Assembly (NCBI RefSeq): GCF_006783905.1
Contig: NZ_VFPE01000006.1
Span: forward strand, 186,001-250,000
Direction of reading: 5' to 3'
DNA from: Microbacterium kyungheense
Lineage (GTDB): Bacteria; Actinomycetota; Actinomycetes; Actinomycetales; Microbacteriaceae
DNA: 64,000 nt
Positions 16,785 to 24,953 of the stretch are shown in pieces; within the stretch, counting starts at the first letter, position 1, and each line of letters starts with the position of its first letter. The notes beneath the pieces were generated by a model that was given only the letters and a program-made list of their open reading frames with translations, had not been told where the DNA came from and searched no databases. The position numbers and the translations under genes were made by a program.

Positions 16785-18518
16785 ATGAACAACAACACCC
16801 CACGGCTCCCCGCCGCGTCGGTGTCGGCGGCCTCCGCCGGCACCGGGCGGGACGGCGCCGGCAGCCACCCCCTCCGCACCCTCTCCGTCCGCGTCCTGGC
16901 GGTGCTCGCCGCCTTCCTGGTCCTCGCGGCCTGCTGGGGGTCGCTCGCTCCGGCGGCGAGCGCCGCAGAGCTCAGTAGGACGGCATCCACCGGCTCCTCG
17001 TCGCCGGCGGCGACGCTGGTCACCGTCGACAGCGGCGCACTGCAGGGCGTCGCGACGGCGAGCGGCGTCGAGTTCCGCGGCGTTCCCTACGCCGCGGCGC
17101 CGGTCGGCGACCTGCGCTGGCGAGCGCCGCAGCCCGTGGCCGCCTGGACCGGCGTCCGCGACGCCACCGTGTACTCGCCGGTGTGCCCCCAGGCACCGCC
17201 GAGCCCGAACGGGTCGAGCGAGGACTGCCTGTACCTCAACGTGACCGTCCCCGCGGCGGCCGCCTCAGCACGCGGGTCGCACGATCTGCCGGTCATCGTC
17301 TGGATCCACGGCGGCGGCTTCGAGATCGGCGAGGGCGCGGACTACGAGGCGTCGGATCTCGCATCGAAGGGCGCCATCGTCGTCACCATCAACTACCGCC
17401 TCGGTCTGCTCGGGTTCCTGTCGCACCCGGCGCTCGCTGACGGCAACGGCGCCTCGGGCAACTACGGCCTCATGGACCAGCAGGCAGCCCTCCGGTGGGT
17501 GCAGCACAACATCGGACGCTTCGGCGGGGATGCCGGGCGTGTGACCATCGCCGGGCAGTCGGCCGGCGGCCTCTCGGTCGAGATGCAGCTGGCGTCGCCC
17601 GGTGCGAAGGGGCTGTTCCAGGCCGCGGTGATCCAGAGCGGCGCGTTCGCTCCGATCCAGAAGTCGCTCGCCCAGGCAGAGACCGAGGGACGCGCCGCCG
17701 CGGCGGCCGTCGGCTGCGCCGACCAGACGGCCGAATGCCTGCGCCAGGTGCCGGTCGACGCGCTCGTCGCGAACCAGCCGCTGTCACTCACCCCGGGCGT
17801 GGTGGACGGCACGGTCCTGAAGAGCTCGGTGGGCGTCGCGATCGCCACCGGCCGCTTCAACCGCGTGCCGATCATCAACGGCGTGAACACGCAGGAGGAG
17901 CGCATCTTCGTGCCTCTCGGCGTCAGCGTCACCAAGGGCGCCACGGTGATCGGCCCGGGACCCGTGGATGCCGGCAACTACGAGGCGGCGATCGCCTCGA
18001 GCCTCGGCGTGGGTGAGCGGACCGCGGCCCGGATCGCCGCGGCGTATCCGCTGTCGGCGTATGCGACCCCCGAGCACGCGTTCACCGTGCTCAACTCCGA
18101 CGCCAACTTCTCGTGCCCGGCATTCGCGCTCGACGCGGCCGCCGCGGCCTGGGTGCCGACGTATGCGTACGAGTTCAACGACGCCCAGGCGCCGCAGCTG
18201 TACGTGCCCGACTCGCTGGGAGCGCCCGCCGCAGCGACGCATCAGTCCGAGCTCGCCTACCTGTTCGGCCAGCCCAACGCGCCGCTCCCCGGCTCGCTGA
18301 CGGCCGACCAGCAGCAGCTCGCGTCGACCATGCAGCAGGCCTGGGTGCAGTTCGCCGCGTCCGGCTCGCCGTCGACGAAGGATGCCGCCTGGCCGCGGTT
18401 CGACCTGCGCACCCAGGTGCTCTCGCTCGATGACCCGGCACCGGCCGTCGAGCGCGGCTTCGCGCTGGATCACAAGTGCGCCCTGTGGGCAGGAGTCGCG
18501 CTCTTCGGCTCGCGCTGA
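16785..18518 (+). CDS. secreted type B carboxylesterase
   Basis: A 577-residue carboxylesterase/lipase. An unusually long N-region precedes the hydrophobic signal segment (about 35-60, ending APAASA). Family motifs follow: 'FRGVPYAAAPVGDLRWRAP', EDCLYLNV (146-153), HGGGFEIG (175-182) and the nucleophile elbow GQSAGG with Ser259. The ATG at 16785 was chosen because the upstream extension is unlike the family; no strong Shine-Dalgarno sequence is present. The export signal and a copy of the LAL motif upstream suggest an extracellular ester hydrolase induced with the neighbouring intracellular hydrolases. The substrate is unknown. Confidence 0.9.
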   Translation: MNNNTPRLPAASVSAASAGTGRDGAGSHPLRTLSVRVLAVLAAFLVLAACWGSLAPAASAAELSRTASTGSSSPAATLVTVDSGALQGVATASGVEFRGVPYAAAPVGDLRWRAPQPVAAWTGVRDATVYSPVCPQAPPSPNGSSEDCLYLNVTVPAAAASARGSHDLPVIVWIHGGGFEIGEGADYEASDLASKGAIVVTINYRLGLLGFLSHPALADGNGASGNYGLMDQQAALRWVQHNIGRFGGDAGRVTIAGQSAGGLSVEMQLASPGAKGLFQAAVIQSGAFAPIQKSLAQAETEGRAAAAAVGCADQTAECLRQVPVDALVANQPLSLTPGVVDGTVLKSSVGVAIATGRFNRVPIINGVNTQEERIFVPLGVSVTKGATVIGPGPVDAGNYEAAIASSLGVGERTAARIAAAYPLSAYATPEHAFTVLNSDANFSCPAFALDAAAAAWVPTYAYEFNDAQAPQLYVPDSLGAPAAATHQSELAYLFGQPNAPLPGSLTADQQQLASTMQQAWVQFAASGSPSTKDAAWPRFDLRTQVLSLDDPAPAVERGFALDHKCALWAGVALFGSR

Positions 18519-18540
18519 TCCGTCCGCGTCGCCTCTCCAT

Positions 18541-18572
18541 CGGATGCCGGTCCCTCCTGGGGCCGGCATCCG
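18541..18572 (+). terminator. hairpin terminator after the carboxylesterase
   Basis: The arms at 18541-18553 and 18560-18572 form 13 pairs (one G-U) with a six-base loop, 22 bases after the stop. The stem begins CGGATGCCGG, a word repeated in several other terminators of the window. Confidence 0.7.
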
Positions 18573-18643
18573 TGCGTGCAGGGCGCATCCGGGGGCGTCG
18601 GTGACGTGCGGCCACGGGCCGCGCCCCAGTGCCCCGGTGCCCT

Positions 18644-18688
18644 CACCCGGGGGTCGGCCCGGTAGGGGGAACCGGCGCCGCGCGAAGC
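18644..18688 (+). promoter_or_regulatory. LAL-regulon motif, copy B
   Basis: CACCCGGGGGTCGGCC (18644-18659) is identical to copy A over 16 bases and is followed by AGGGGG, ACCGGCGC and GCGCGA at nearly the same spacing. It lies about 100 bases upstream of the hydrolase operon start at 18788. Confidence 0.5.
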
Positions 18689-18787
18689 GCTTCGGTGGGA
18701 TCGTCGAAGCACGTCGCGGCGATCCCGCCCGACGTCACAGAACGAGTGGCCCGGCGGTCATTCGCTCATGACAGACAAGGAGCATCC

Positions 18788-19651
18788 ATGTCCATCCAGG
18801 ACGTCATGACCACCGGCATCTACACCGACCGGGTCTCGGTCGAAGGCGACGAGCTCGTCTTCGACGTGCGCGGCACGGGTGCGCCCATCATCCTGCTGCC
18901 GGGCACTCCTGGCGACGCCTCCGCGTACGGGCTGATCGCCGACCCCCTCGCCGCCGACCACACGGTGATCACGTACGACCCGCGCGGGTTCGGACGCAGC
19001 ACCGGCAACGCGCCGCGGCAGTACGAGATCGGTCAGCAGGCACGGGATGTCCGCGCGGTGCTGCGCGCAGCGGGCGTCGGCCGTGCTCTCGTGTTCGGCA
19101 ACAGCGCGGGCGCCCTGGTGGGGCTCGAACTCGCGAAGCACCACCCCGAGCTCATCGACGGCTTCGTCGCCCACGAGCCGCCCGTGATCCGCGTGCTCCC
19201 CGACGCGGACGACTTCCGCGCGGCGATCGCCGGCATCTACCGCACCGCGTGGACCGAAGGCGCCAAGCCCGCGTTCTTCGACTTCCTCGCACTGACGCAG
19301 CTCCCGTTCAATGCGGGCAAGCCGTTCAGTCAGGCCGAGGTCGACGCGCTGCGCCCGAACCTGGACGCGTTGCCGGGCCTGGACTTCGCGGACTTCTACG
19401 TGAAGGAGCAGATGCTCCCGCTGACGAACTACGCCCCCGCTCTCGCGGCGATCAAAGCCAACGGGGTCAAGGTCGTGGCAGGCGCCGGCGAACTGAGCCT
19501 CGGGCTGCCCTTCGGCCGCACCTCACGCCGCGTCGCCGACGAACTGGGCGTGCCGTTCGTCACCTTCCCCGGCCACCACGGCTCGCACACCGACCCGGCG
19601 ACCGCCGACGCGTGGCTCGCCGTCCTGCGCGAGGCGCTGGCCGCGCTCTGA
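18788..19651 (+). CDS. alpha/beta hydrolase
   Basis: A 287-residue alpha/beta hydrolase with oxyanion region 'IILLPGTPGDASAYG', 'YDPRGFGRS' after the third strand, and nucleophile elbow GNSAGA (Ser106). The final His is expected in 'FPGHHGSHTDP'. The start follows AAGGAG five bases upstream. It is the first gene of a four-gene operon with two more hydrolases and a small protein. No cap-domain feature identifies the substrate. A copy of the shared LAL motif lies upstream, so it is a likely target of the regulator at 13838. Confidence 0.88.
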   Translation: MSIQDVMTTGIYTDRVSVEGDELVFDVRGTGAPIILLPGTPGDASAYGLIADPLAADHTVITYDPRGFGRSTGNAPRQYEIGQQARDVRAVLRAAGVGRALVFGNSAGALVGLELAKHHPELIDGFVAHEPPVIRVLPDADDFRAAIAGIYRTAWTEGAKPAFFDFLALTQLPFNAGKPFSQAEVDALRPNLDALPGLDFADFYVKEQMLPLTNYAPALAAIKANGVKVVAGAGELSLGLPFGRTSRRVADELGVPFVTFPGHHGSHTDPATADAWLAVLREALAAL

Positions 19652-19679
19652 TCCGGAACCACGAACGAAAGGAATCAGG

Positions 19680-20630
19680 ATGTCTCAGACACTCCCCTCG
19701 ACCGTGAGCGATGCGGCGACCGCCGACCCGTTCGCGAGCCTGCACCACATCGACGCCGGCGAGCTGAACGTCGCGTACGTCGACGAAGGACCCCGCGACG
19801 GCACGGTCGTCCTGCTGCTGCACGGCTGGCCCTACGACATCCGCAGCTTCGTCGAGGTCGTTCCCCGACTGGTCGACGCCGGTCACCGGGTCGTCGTGCC
19901 GTACCTGCGTGGCCACGGCGAGACCGTCTTCCGGTCGTCCGAGACGCTGCGCAACGCGCAGCAGTCGGCGCTGGCGGATGACGCACTCGCGCTGCTGGAC
20001 GCGCTCGGCGTCGATCGTGCGATCGTCGCCGGTTTCGACTGGGGCGCCCGCACGGCCGACATCGTGGCAGCCCTCCATCCCGAGCGCACCCTCGGGCTGG
20101 TCTCGGTGAGCGGCTACCTCATCGGCAGCCAGGCTGCCGGGGCGGCGCCGCTTCCGCCTGCTGCCGAGCTGCAGTGGTGGTACCAGTATTACTTCGCGAC
20201 CGAGCGGGGGCGGGAAGGCTACGACCGGTACCGCCGCGACTTCGCGAAGCTGATCTGGCGCCTCGCGTCTCCGCAGTGGGCCTTCGACGACGACGTGTTC
20301 GCCGCGAGCGCCGTCGCGTTCGACAACCCCGACCACGTCGACATCGTGATCCACAACTACCGTTGGCGCCTCGGGCTCGCCGAGGGAGATCCGCGACTCG
20401 ATGCGACCGAGGCGCTGCTCGCGCACGCTCCGTCGATCGACGTGCCGACCATCACGCTCGAGGGGGATGCGAACGGGGCACCGCATCCGGATGCCTCGGC
20501 CTACGCGCCGAAGTTCTCCGGACGCTACGAGCACCGCGTGGTCGCCGGGGGCATCGGACACAACCTTCCCCAGGAGGCGCCGGATGCCTTCGCCCGGGCG
20601 ATCCTCGACGTGGGGCGGTGGGCCCGATGA
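19680..20630 (+). CDS. alpha/beta hydrolase, epoxide hydrolase-like
   Basis: A 316-residue alpha/beta hydrolase. It has the HGWP motif (residues 48-51) and an aspartate in the nucleophile elbow (GFDWG, Asp120), which places it with epoxide hydrolases and haloalkane dehalogenases rather than esterases. The C-terminal His lies in 'GGIGHNLPQEAP', and cap-domain tyrosines are present in 'QWWYQYYFATERGREGYDRY'. The start follows GAAAGGAATC. It sits 28 bases after the previous hydrolase and overlaps the next gene by four bases. Confidence 0.87.
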   Translation: MSQTLPSTVSDAATADPFASLHHIDAGELNVAYVDEGPRDGTVVLLLHGWPYDIRSFVEVVPRLVDAGHRVVVPYLRGHGETVFRSSETLRNAQQSALADDALALLDALGVDRAIVAGFDWGARTADIVAALHPERTLGLVSVSGYLIGSQAAGAAPLPPAAELQWWYQYYFATERGREGYDRYRRDFAKLIWRLASPQWAFDDDVFAASAVAFDNPDHVDIVIHNYRWRLGLAEGDPRLDATEALLAHAPSIDVPTITLEGDANGAPHPDASAYAPKFSGRYEHRVVAGGIGHNLPQEAPDAFARAILDVGRWAR

Positions 20631-21400
20631 CCGGCAACAGCGAGGTCACCTCGCCCGTCGTCGTGCTGGTTCATGGCGCCTTCGCCGAGTCCGCCTCGTG
20701 GAACGGCGTCCTGTCGCGACTGCGCGGGCGCGGCATCGACGCGCGGGCGGTCGCCAACCCGCTCCGGTCGCTCGCCGGCGATGCCGCCTATGTGCGCGAT
20801 GTCGTCGCGTCGCTCGGGCGCCCGGTCCTGCTCGTGGGCCACTCGTACGGCGGGATGGTCATCACCGAGGCGGCGGCGGGCAACGACGCGGTCGTGGGGC
20901 TCGTCTACGTGTCGGCGTTCGTCCCCGCGACGGGGCAGAGCGCGCTGGAGCTCTCGAACAGCGAGCCAGGCAGCACCCTGGGCGACGCGCTCACGTCGTA
21001 CCCCCTCGCCACGGGCGGCGACGAGTTCGCGATCCGCCTCGACGCCTTCCCGGCCCAGTTCGCCGCCGACGTGCCCGAGGCCGAGGCGCGTCTGATGGCG
21101 GCGACGCAGCGTCCCGTCACCGAGGCAGCGCTGACCGCGGGCCTCGTCGCCGACGAGCCGGGATGGGCTCGGGTGCCCTCTTGGCACGTGTTCGGCAGCG
21201 CCGACCGGAACATCCCACCGGCGGTCCTGCGAGCCGGCGCTGCACGCGCCGTCGCACGGGGAACCGTCGAACTGCCGGGTGCCTCGCACGCCGTGGCCGT
21301 ATCCCACCCGGATGCCGTGGCCGCCGTCGTGCTGGACGCGGTAGCGGGCGTGACGGGCGGGGAGCTCGACGATCCCGACCGAGGGGAGCCGACGCCGTGA
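20627..21400 (+). CDS. alpha/beta hydrolase, MenH/esterase-like
   Basis: A 257-residue alpha/beta hydrolase starting at an ATG that overlaps the upstream stop (ATGA). It has 'VVLVHGAFAESASWNGV' (oxyanion hole) and the elbow GHSYGG with Ser73; the catalytic His is probably in 'LPGASHAVAVSHPD'. This subgroup resembles the plant-esterase-like salicylate/methyl-ester hydrolases common in actinobacteria. The C-terminus overlaps the next gene by four bases, so all four genes are tightly coupled. Confidence 0.87.
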   Translation: MTGNSEVTSPVVVLVHGAFAESASWNGVLSRLRGRGIDARAVANPLRSLAGDAAYVRDVVASLGRPVLLVGHSYGGMVITEAAAGNDAVVGLVYVSAFVPATGQSALELSNSEPGSTLGDALTSYPLATGGDEFAIRLDAFPAQFAADVPEAEARLMAATQRPVTEAALTAGLVADEPGWARVPSWHVFGSADRNIPPAVLRAGAARAVARGTVELPGASHAVAVSHPDAVAAVVLDAVAGVTGGELDDPDRGEPTP

Positions 21401-21900
21401 GCGCCGTGACGGGGCACGACGGACCGTCCCGGCACGACCGCCGGGCGGCGGCGGACTACGAGCGGGCGCACGTCGCGCAGGGGGCGCAGCTCACGCCGAT
21501 CACGGCCGAAGAGGTCGAATGGTTCGATCGCCTCACGCCGTCGCAGCTCGACGTGCTCTACCAGCACCTGGTCGAGGCCACGGCCCCGGCGGTGGGCCGC
21601 GCGAGGACTCCCCACGCGGAGGCCGCCGACCCCGAGGCCGGCCCGCCGAGCGGCACACCCGTCCGGCGCACGCTCGGCGAGCGCGTCCTGGATGTCGTCG
21701 GACGGATCGTCGACGCGCTGGCGGCGGGCTCCGTGGCGGGTGCGGTGGCCGCCGGACTGGTCACCGCGGCGCCGACGCCCTACGCAGAGGACCGGGTGAT
21801 CTACCCCTTCTTCTGGTGGTACGGCTACTGGGCCGGCACGACGCAGGCCTGGGAGGACCCGAGGTACTCGCGGAAGGACTCGGACGAACCCCCGTCCTGA
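21397..21900 (+). CDS. hypothetical protein of the hydrolase operon
   Basis: A 167-residue protein of unknown family. It has a charged helical N-terminus ('ERAHVAQGAQLTPITAEEVEWFDRLTPSQLDVLYQHLVEA'), a possible amphipathic or membrane-associated stretch ('IVDALAAGSVAGAVAAGLVTAAP'), and an aromatic C-terminal patch ('IYPFFWWYGYWAGTTQAWEDPRYS'). The GTG start overlaps the upstream hydrolase stop. The aromatic cluster suggests a binding surface, but no function is assigned. Confidence 0.65.
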   Translation: MSAVTGHDGPSRHDRRAAADYERAHVAQGAQLTPITAEEVEWFDRLTPSQLDVLYQHLVEATAPAVGRARTPHAEAADPEAGPPSGTPVRRTLGERVLDVVGRIVDALAAGSVAGAVAAGLVTAAPTPYAEDRVIYPFFWWYGYWAGTTQAWEDPRYSRKDSDEPPS

Positions 21901-21914
21901 CATCCACCAGGCGA

Positions 21915-21967
21915 CCGCGGCGCGGGGGAACGGACCGGCTGTACCGGTGCGTTCCCCCGCGCCGCGG
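21915..21967 (+). terminator. very long hairpin terminator of the hydrolase operon
   Basis: The arms at 21915-21932 and 21950-21967 form a perfect 18-bp stem (CCGCGGCGCGGGGGAACG and its complement). It continues after one mismatch with a further 5 bp (ACCGG/CCGGT) and a five-base loop. It begins 15 bases after the stop codon. Confidence 0.75.
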
Positions 21968-22048
21968 CTCGTCCACCCGAGTTCCGGGCCCGTCACACGC
22001 GGGCGGTCTGCGGTGTCGTATGTGTGAAGCCATACGAGGAGGCCGGAC

Positions 22049-23656
22049 GTGCGAGGCATCGCGAGTCGGAACAGACACTCTCGGAAGAGGGAACCGCGCC
22101 ACCGCCGTTCGCTCACCGACCGGCTGAGCGAAGGCCTCGCCGGCACCCGGGTGCTCGGGCGGCGGATCGGCGATGTGTGGCAGCAGATGCGCGGGCGAGC
22201 CGTGCCTCGTCACTGGACCAACCTGTTCGGGGTCGTCACCGTCGCGTCATTCGTGGTCGTGATGATGACCGGCATCGCCCTGATGTTCGTCTACACGCCG
22301 TCGAGCGAGACGATCAGCTATACGGGGGCATACGCGCCGTTGCACGGTGCCGCGGTCTCACGGGCATTCGCCTCGACCATGCACATCACGTTCGAGGTTC
22401 CCGGCGGCAGGCTGCTGCGTCAGGCGCACCACTGGTCCGCGCTGATGCTGCCGGCTTCGATCGTGGTGCAGCTCGTGGTGGCCTTCTTCACCGGCGGCTA
22501 CCGGCGACCGCGCCGGGCGATGTGGGTCCTGCTGGTCCTCGCTTTCCTGGCAGCCGTCGCCTCGGGCTGGAGCGGCTACGCGCTTCCTGACGACATGCTG
22601 TCGGGCACGGGTCTTCGCATCGTGGAAGGCATCGTCCTCGGCATCCCCGTCGTCGGCACCTGGCTCGCCTCCGCGCTCTTCGGCGGCGCGTTCCCGGGAC
22701 GGATCATCGAGAACCTGTACCCGCTCCACATCGTCGTGTTCCCCGCGGCTCTCGTCGCATTCCTCACCCTGCGGGCCGTCGCGGCATGGCGCCACGGCCC
22801 GCTGCAGTTCCCCGGGCAGGGTCGCGCCGCGGATCGCGTCGTCGGCGCGCTGCTCGTCCCCACGGCCGCGGTGCGTGCCGGCGGGCTGTTCGCCGTCGTC
22901 ACAGGACTGCTGATGCTCGTCTCGGCGACCGTCACCGTGAGCCCGATCTGGCTGTACGGCCCTTCCGACCCGGCGAACGCCGGCGCCGGAAGCCAGCCGG
23001 ACTGGTACACCGGCTTCCTCGACGGCGCCCTGCGTCTGGTGCCGCCGGGGTGGGAGCTTCAATGGCTCGGCCGCACCTGGACGCTTGCGGTGCTCGCACC
23101 ACTCGCCGTCGTGGGCGCGTTCTTCGCCTTGCTCACCCTGTACCCCTACATCGAAGAGCGGCTCACCGGCGACCGGCGTGACCATGACCTCCTGGACCGC
23201 CCGCGCGCCGCACCGGGACGGACCGGCGTGGGAGTCGCCGGGCTCCTCTTCGTGGGCGTGCTGTGGGCGGCCGGAGGTGCCGACATCCTCGCGACGACGT
23301 TCTCGGTGAGCATCGAGCACGTCATCCTGACGCTGCAGGCGGCGCTCGTCGTCGGACCGGTCGTCGGGTTCAGCGTGGCGCGCCGGGTCGCCCTCGGCCT
23401 GCAGCAGAAGGACCGGATGCTGCTGGAGCACGGGTACGAGACAGGACGCATCCTCCGCCTTCCTGGCGGGGAGTACGTCGAGGTGCATCGGCCGCTCGAC
23501 GAACCCGAACGGGCGCGGATCGCGCTGCCGCCGGCGTCGGGTGCTCGCCGCATCGACGCTCGCACGGTGGACGGCAGGAAGCGGAAAGACGTTCTCGTCG
23601 GTGCGGGCACCGGCGAACGGGGATCAGTGCCCGCCGGCCCGGTCAGTCCGCGATGA
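22049..23656 (+). CDS. cytochrome b subunit (QcrB) paralogue
   Basis: This 535-residue membrane protein is homologous to cytochrome b of the bc1 complex. The helix-B motif 'LLRQAHHWSALMLPASIVVQ', the 'PLHIVVFP' of helix D and the Qo-site PDWY are present. His127 and His227, one heme pair, are conserved. The positions of the other pair hold Gln141 (14 after His127) and Arg242 (15 after His227), so the bH heme site looks lost. GTG at 22049 follows AGGAGG. No qcrA or qcrC is adjacent, so this is not the main respiratory operon. The role is unknown. Confidence 0.85.
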   Translation: MRGIASRNRHSRKREPRHRRSLTDRLSEGLAGTRVLGRRIGDVWQQMRGRAVPRHWTNLFGVVTVASFVVVMMTGIALMFVYTPSSETISYTGAYAPLHGAAVSRAFASTMHITFEVPGGRLLRQAHHWSALMLPASIVVQLVVAFFTGGYRRPRRAMWVLLVLAFLAAVASGWSGYALPDDMLSGTGLRIVEGIVLGIPVVGTWLASALFGGAFPGRIIENLYPLHIVVFPAALVAFLTLRAVAAWRHGPLQFPGQGRAADRVVGALLVPTAAVRAGGLFAVVTGLLMLVSATVTVSPIWLYGPSDPANAGAGSQPDWYTGFLDGALRLVPPGWELQWLGRTWTLAVLAPLAVVGAFFALLTLYPYIEERLTGDRRDHDLLDRPRAAPGRTGVGVAGLLFVGVLWAAGGADILATTFSVSIEHVILTLQAALVVGPVVGFSVARRVALGLQQKDRMLLEHGYETGRILRLPGGEYVEVHRPLDEPERARIALPPASGARRIDARTVDGRKRKDVLVGAGTGERGSVPAGPVSPR

Positions 23657-23697
23657 TCCCCCGGCGCGACGGGACCGCACTTGTAGGAACCGCTTGG

Positions 23698-23750
23698 AGA
23701 TGTCCATGATGACATCGGATTTATTCGCAAGGCCGACGCGAAATGTCCAT
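23698..23750. repeat. left copies of the Wadjet-flanking repeat
   Basis: CGAAATGTCCAT (23739-23750) matches 12 of 12 bases at 30510-30521 on the far side of the Wadjet genes. A related ATGTCCATGATGACAT lies at 23699-23714. The stretch 23657-23768 has no gene and is less GC-rich than the cytochrome b gene before it. It is a candidate left boundary of an inserted defence island. Confidence 0.45.
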
Positions 23751-23768
23751 GCTCTGGCTTGCCCATAG

Positions 23769-24953
23769 TTATGTGACTTGTCCACCGCCCGCGACCGTCA
23801 AGCCGCCTGCGACCAGGCGCGGCAGCGCCCAGTCCCAGTCAATGCGCTCTTGCTCCAGCCGGACCCGCGTGCCGTAACGGTCGGTGACGAGGTCTGAGTA
23901 CAGGGCGGTCTCCGCAGGATCCAAGTTGACTAGCCGGGCGGTGGTCGGGGAAGACTCTTCCCCCCACCGGTCTTCGTGCGCGAGCAGCGTCTCACGATCC
24001 ATCAGCACCGACTGTGCCTGTGGCAGCCATGCGCGCACGCGATGCAGAATGCCGAATCCGTGCGTATCCAGATCACCCCAGTAGTCCACGTCGATCCCGC
24101 TCAGCCACCGCAGGGAGGCGGGTTCGTTCGCGTCATACCCCTTACCCCACAGCACGACGCCCCCGTCGGGGACGGGAACGCTCAGGTAGGTGATCTCGTT
24201 CTCAACGATCAGAGCGCGCTGCGGGCGCACCACGAGTCTGCGCAGCTCGTCGGTGCGCAGGACCGCCTCGGAGAGCCCCGACGGCATCGCCAGCACGCCC
24301 GGGGCAAACCTCAGCCGCACCGTCGCAGGTTTCGTCGCGTAACCGAGCGCCGAGGCGAATCCGCGGACAGGCACGCCCAGCATCGCCGCCAGCACGCTGC
24401 GGTGGCGCTCGATGAACTTCGTGTCGACGCCATGCGCGGCTACCTGCCGCAGGTACAGGCCGGAGTTTCGGTTTGCGGTCAACCACTGCAGCGCCGCGAG
24501 CACCGTCGGCCACTCGTCTGCGAGCTCAACGGCCGCGATGGGCGATCGGAGCGCCCACTCGCGTGCCTCAGGCACCGATCGCGCCGAGTCGACGAGCGCT
24601 CGGAAGACCACCGCGTCCGTCGCCGTTCCGAGGACTCGCCAAGCTCGGTCGTATGTGTCCACGACGGCACGCACCGGCAATTCGGTCGTCCCCGCGAGCC
24701 GACCACCGATTCGCCCGGTCACCACGACGTAGGCGCGATCGTTGTGCGAGGCGGCGCGGATGCCCTCGGCCCACGCCCGTGCAAGTTCGTAGTGGGCGCC
24801 GAGATCGGCCGCGACCGGTCCGCGTACAGGCACCTCGATCGCCGGACACGGGTCTCCCGTCGCGAACGCGCGCAGCAGCGACCCGTCGTCCCAGCGGCGC
24901 CGCACCGCCGCGGCGATACTGGCGGGCGTAGTCCAGCGCGTCGGGTCGCTCAT
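23769..24953 (-). CDS. jetD: Wadjet system protein JetD (DUF3322/DUF2220, Toprim-like)
   Basis: A 394-residue protein with an N-terminal DUF3322 region and a C-terminal DUF2220/Toprim fold. The metal-binding residues are visible as 'LIVENEITYL' (Glu251, Glu253) and 'YWGDLDTHGF' (Asp294, Asp296). In characterised type I Wadjet systems JetD cuts plasmid DNA that JetABC has extruded; it resembles the topoisomerase VI/Spo11 nuclease core. The ATG overlaps the jetC stop (ATGA). It is the last gene of the operon. All the key residues are present, so it should be active. Confidence 0.92.
   Translation of the reverse strand: MSDPTRWTTPASIAAAVRRRWDDGSLLRAFATGDPCPAIEVPVRGPVAADLGAHYELARAWAEGIRAASHNDRAYVVVTGRIGGRLAGTTELPVRAVVDTYDRAWRVLGTATDAVVFRALVDSARSVPEAREWALRSPIAAVELADEWPTVLAALQWLTANRNSGLYLRQVAAHGVDTKFIERHRSVLAAMLGVPVRGFASALGYATKPATVRLRFAPGVLAMPSGLSEAVLRTDELRRLVVRPQRALIVENEITYLSVPVPDGGVVLWGKGYDANEPASLRWLSGIDVDYWGDLDTHGFGILHRVRAWLPQAQSVLMDRETLLAHEDRWGEESSPTTARLVNLDPAETALYSDLVTDRYGTRVRLEQERIDWDWALPRLVAGGLTVAGGGQVT

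Noticed and set aside
13661..17023. A 1120-codon open frame on the minus strand opposite the LAL regulator
   Set aside because: The plus-strand gene has clear ATPase and LuxR motifs. The minus frame is Arg/Ala/Gly-rich with no family pattern, as expected for antisense reading of high-GC codons.
23657..23768. Insertion-sequence end or transposase remnant beside the Wadjet genes
   Set aside because: No transposase frame or typical IS inverted ends were found; only the TGTCCA-type repeats are present and they are reported separately.
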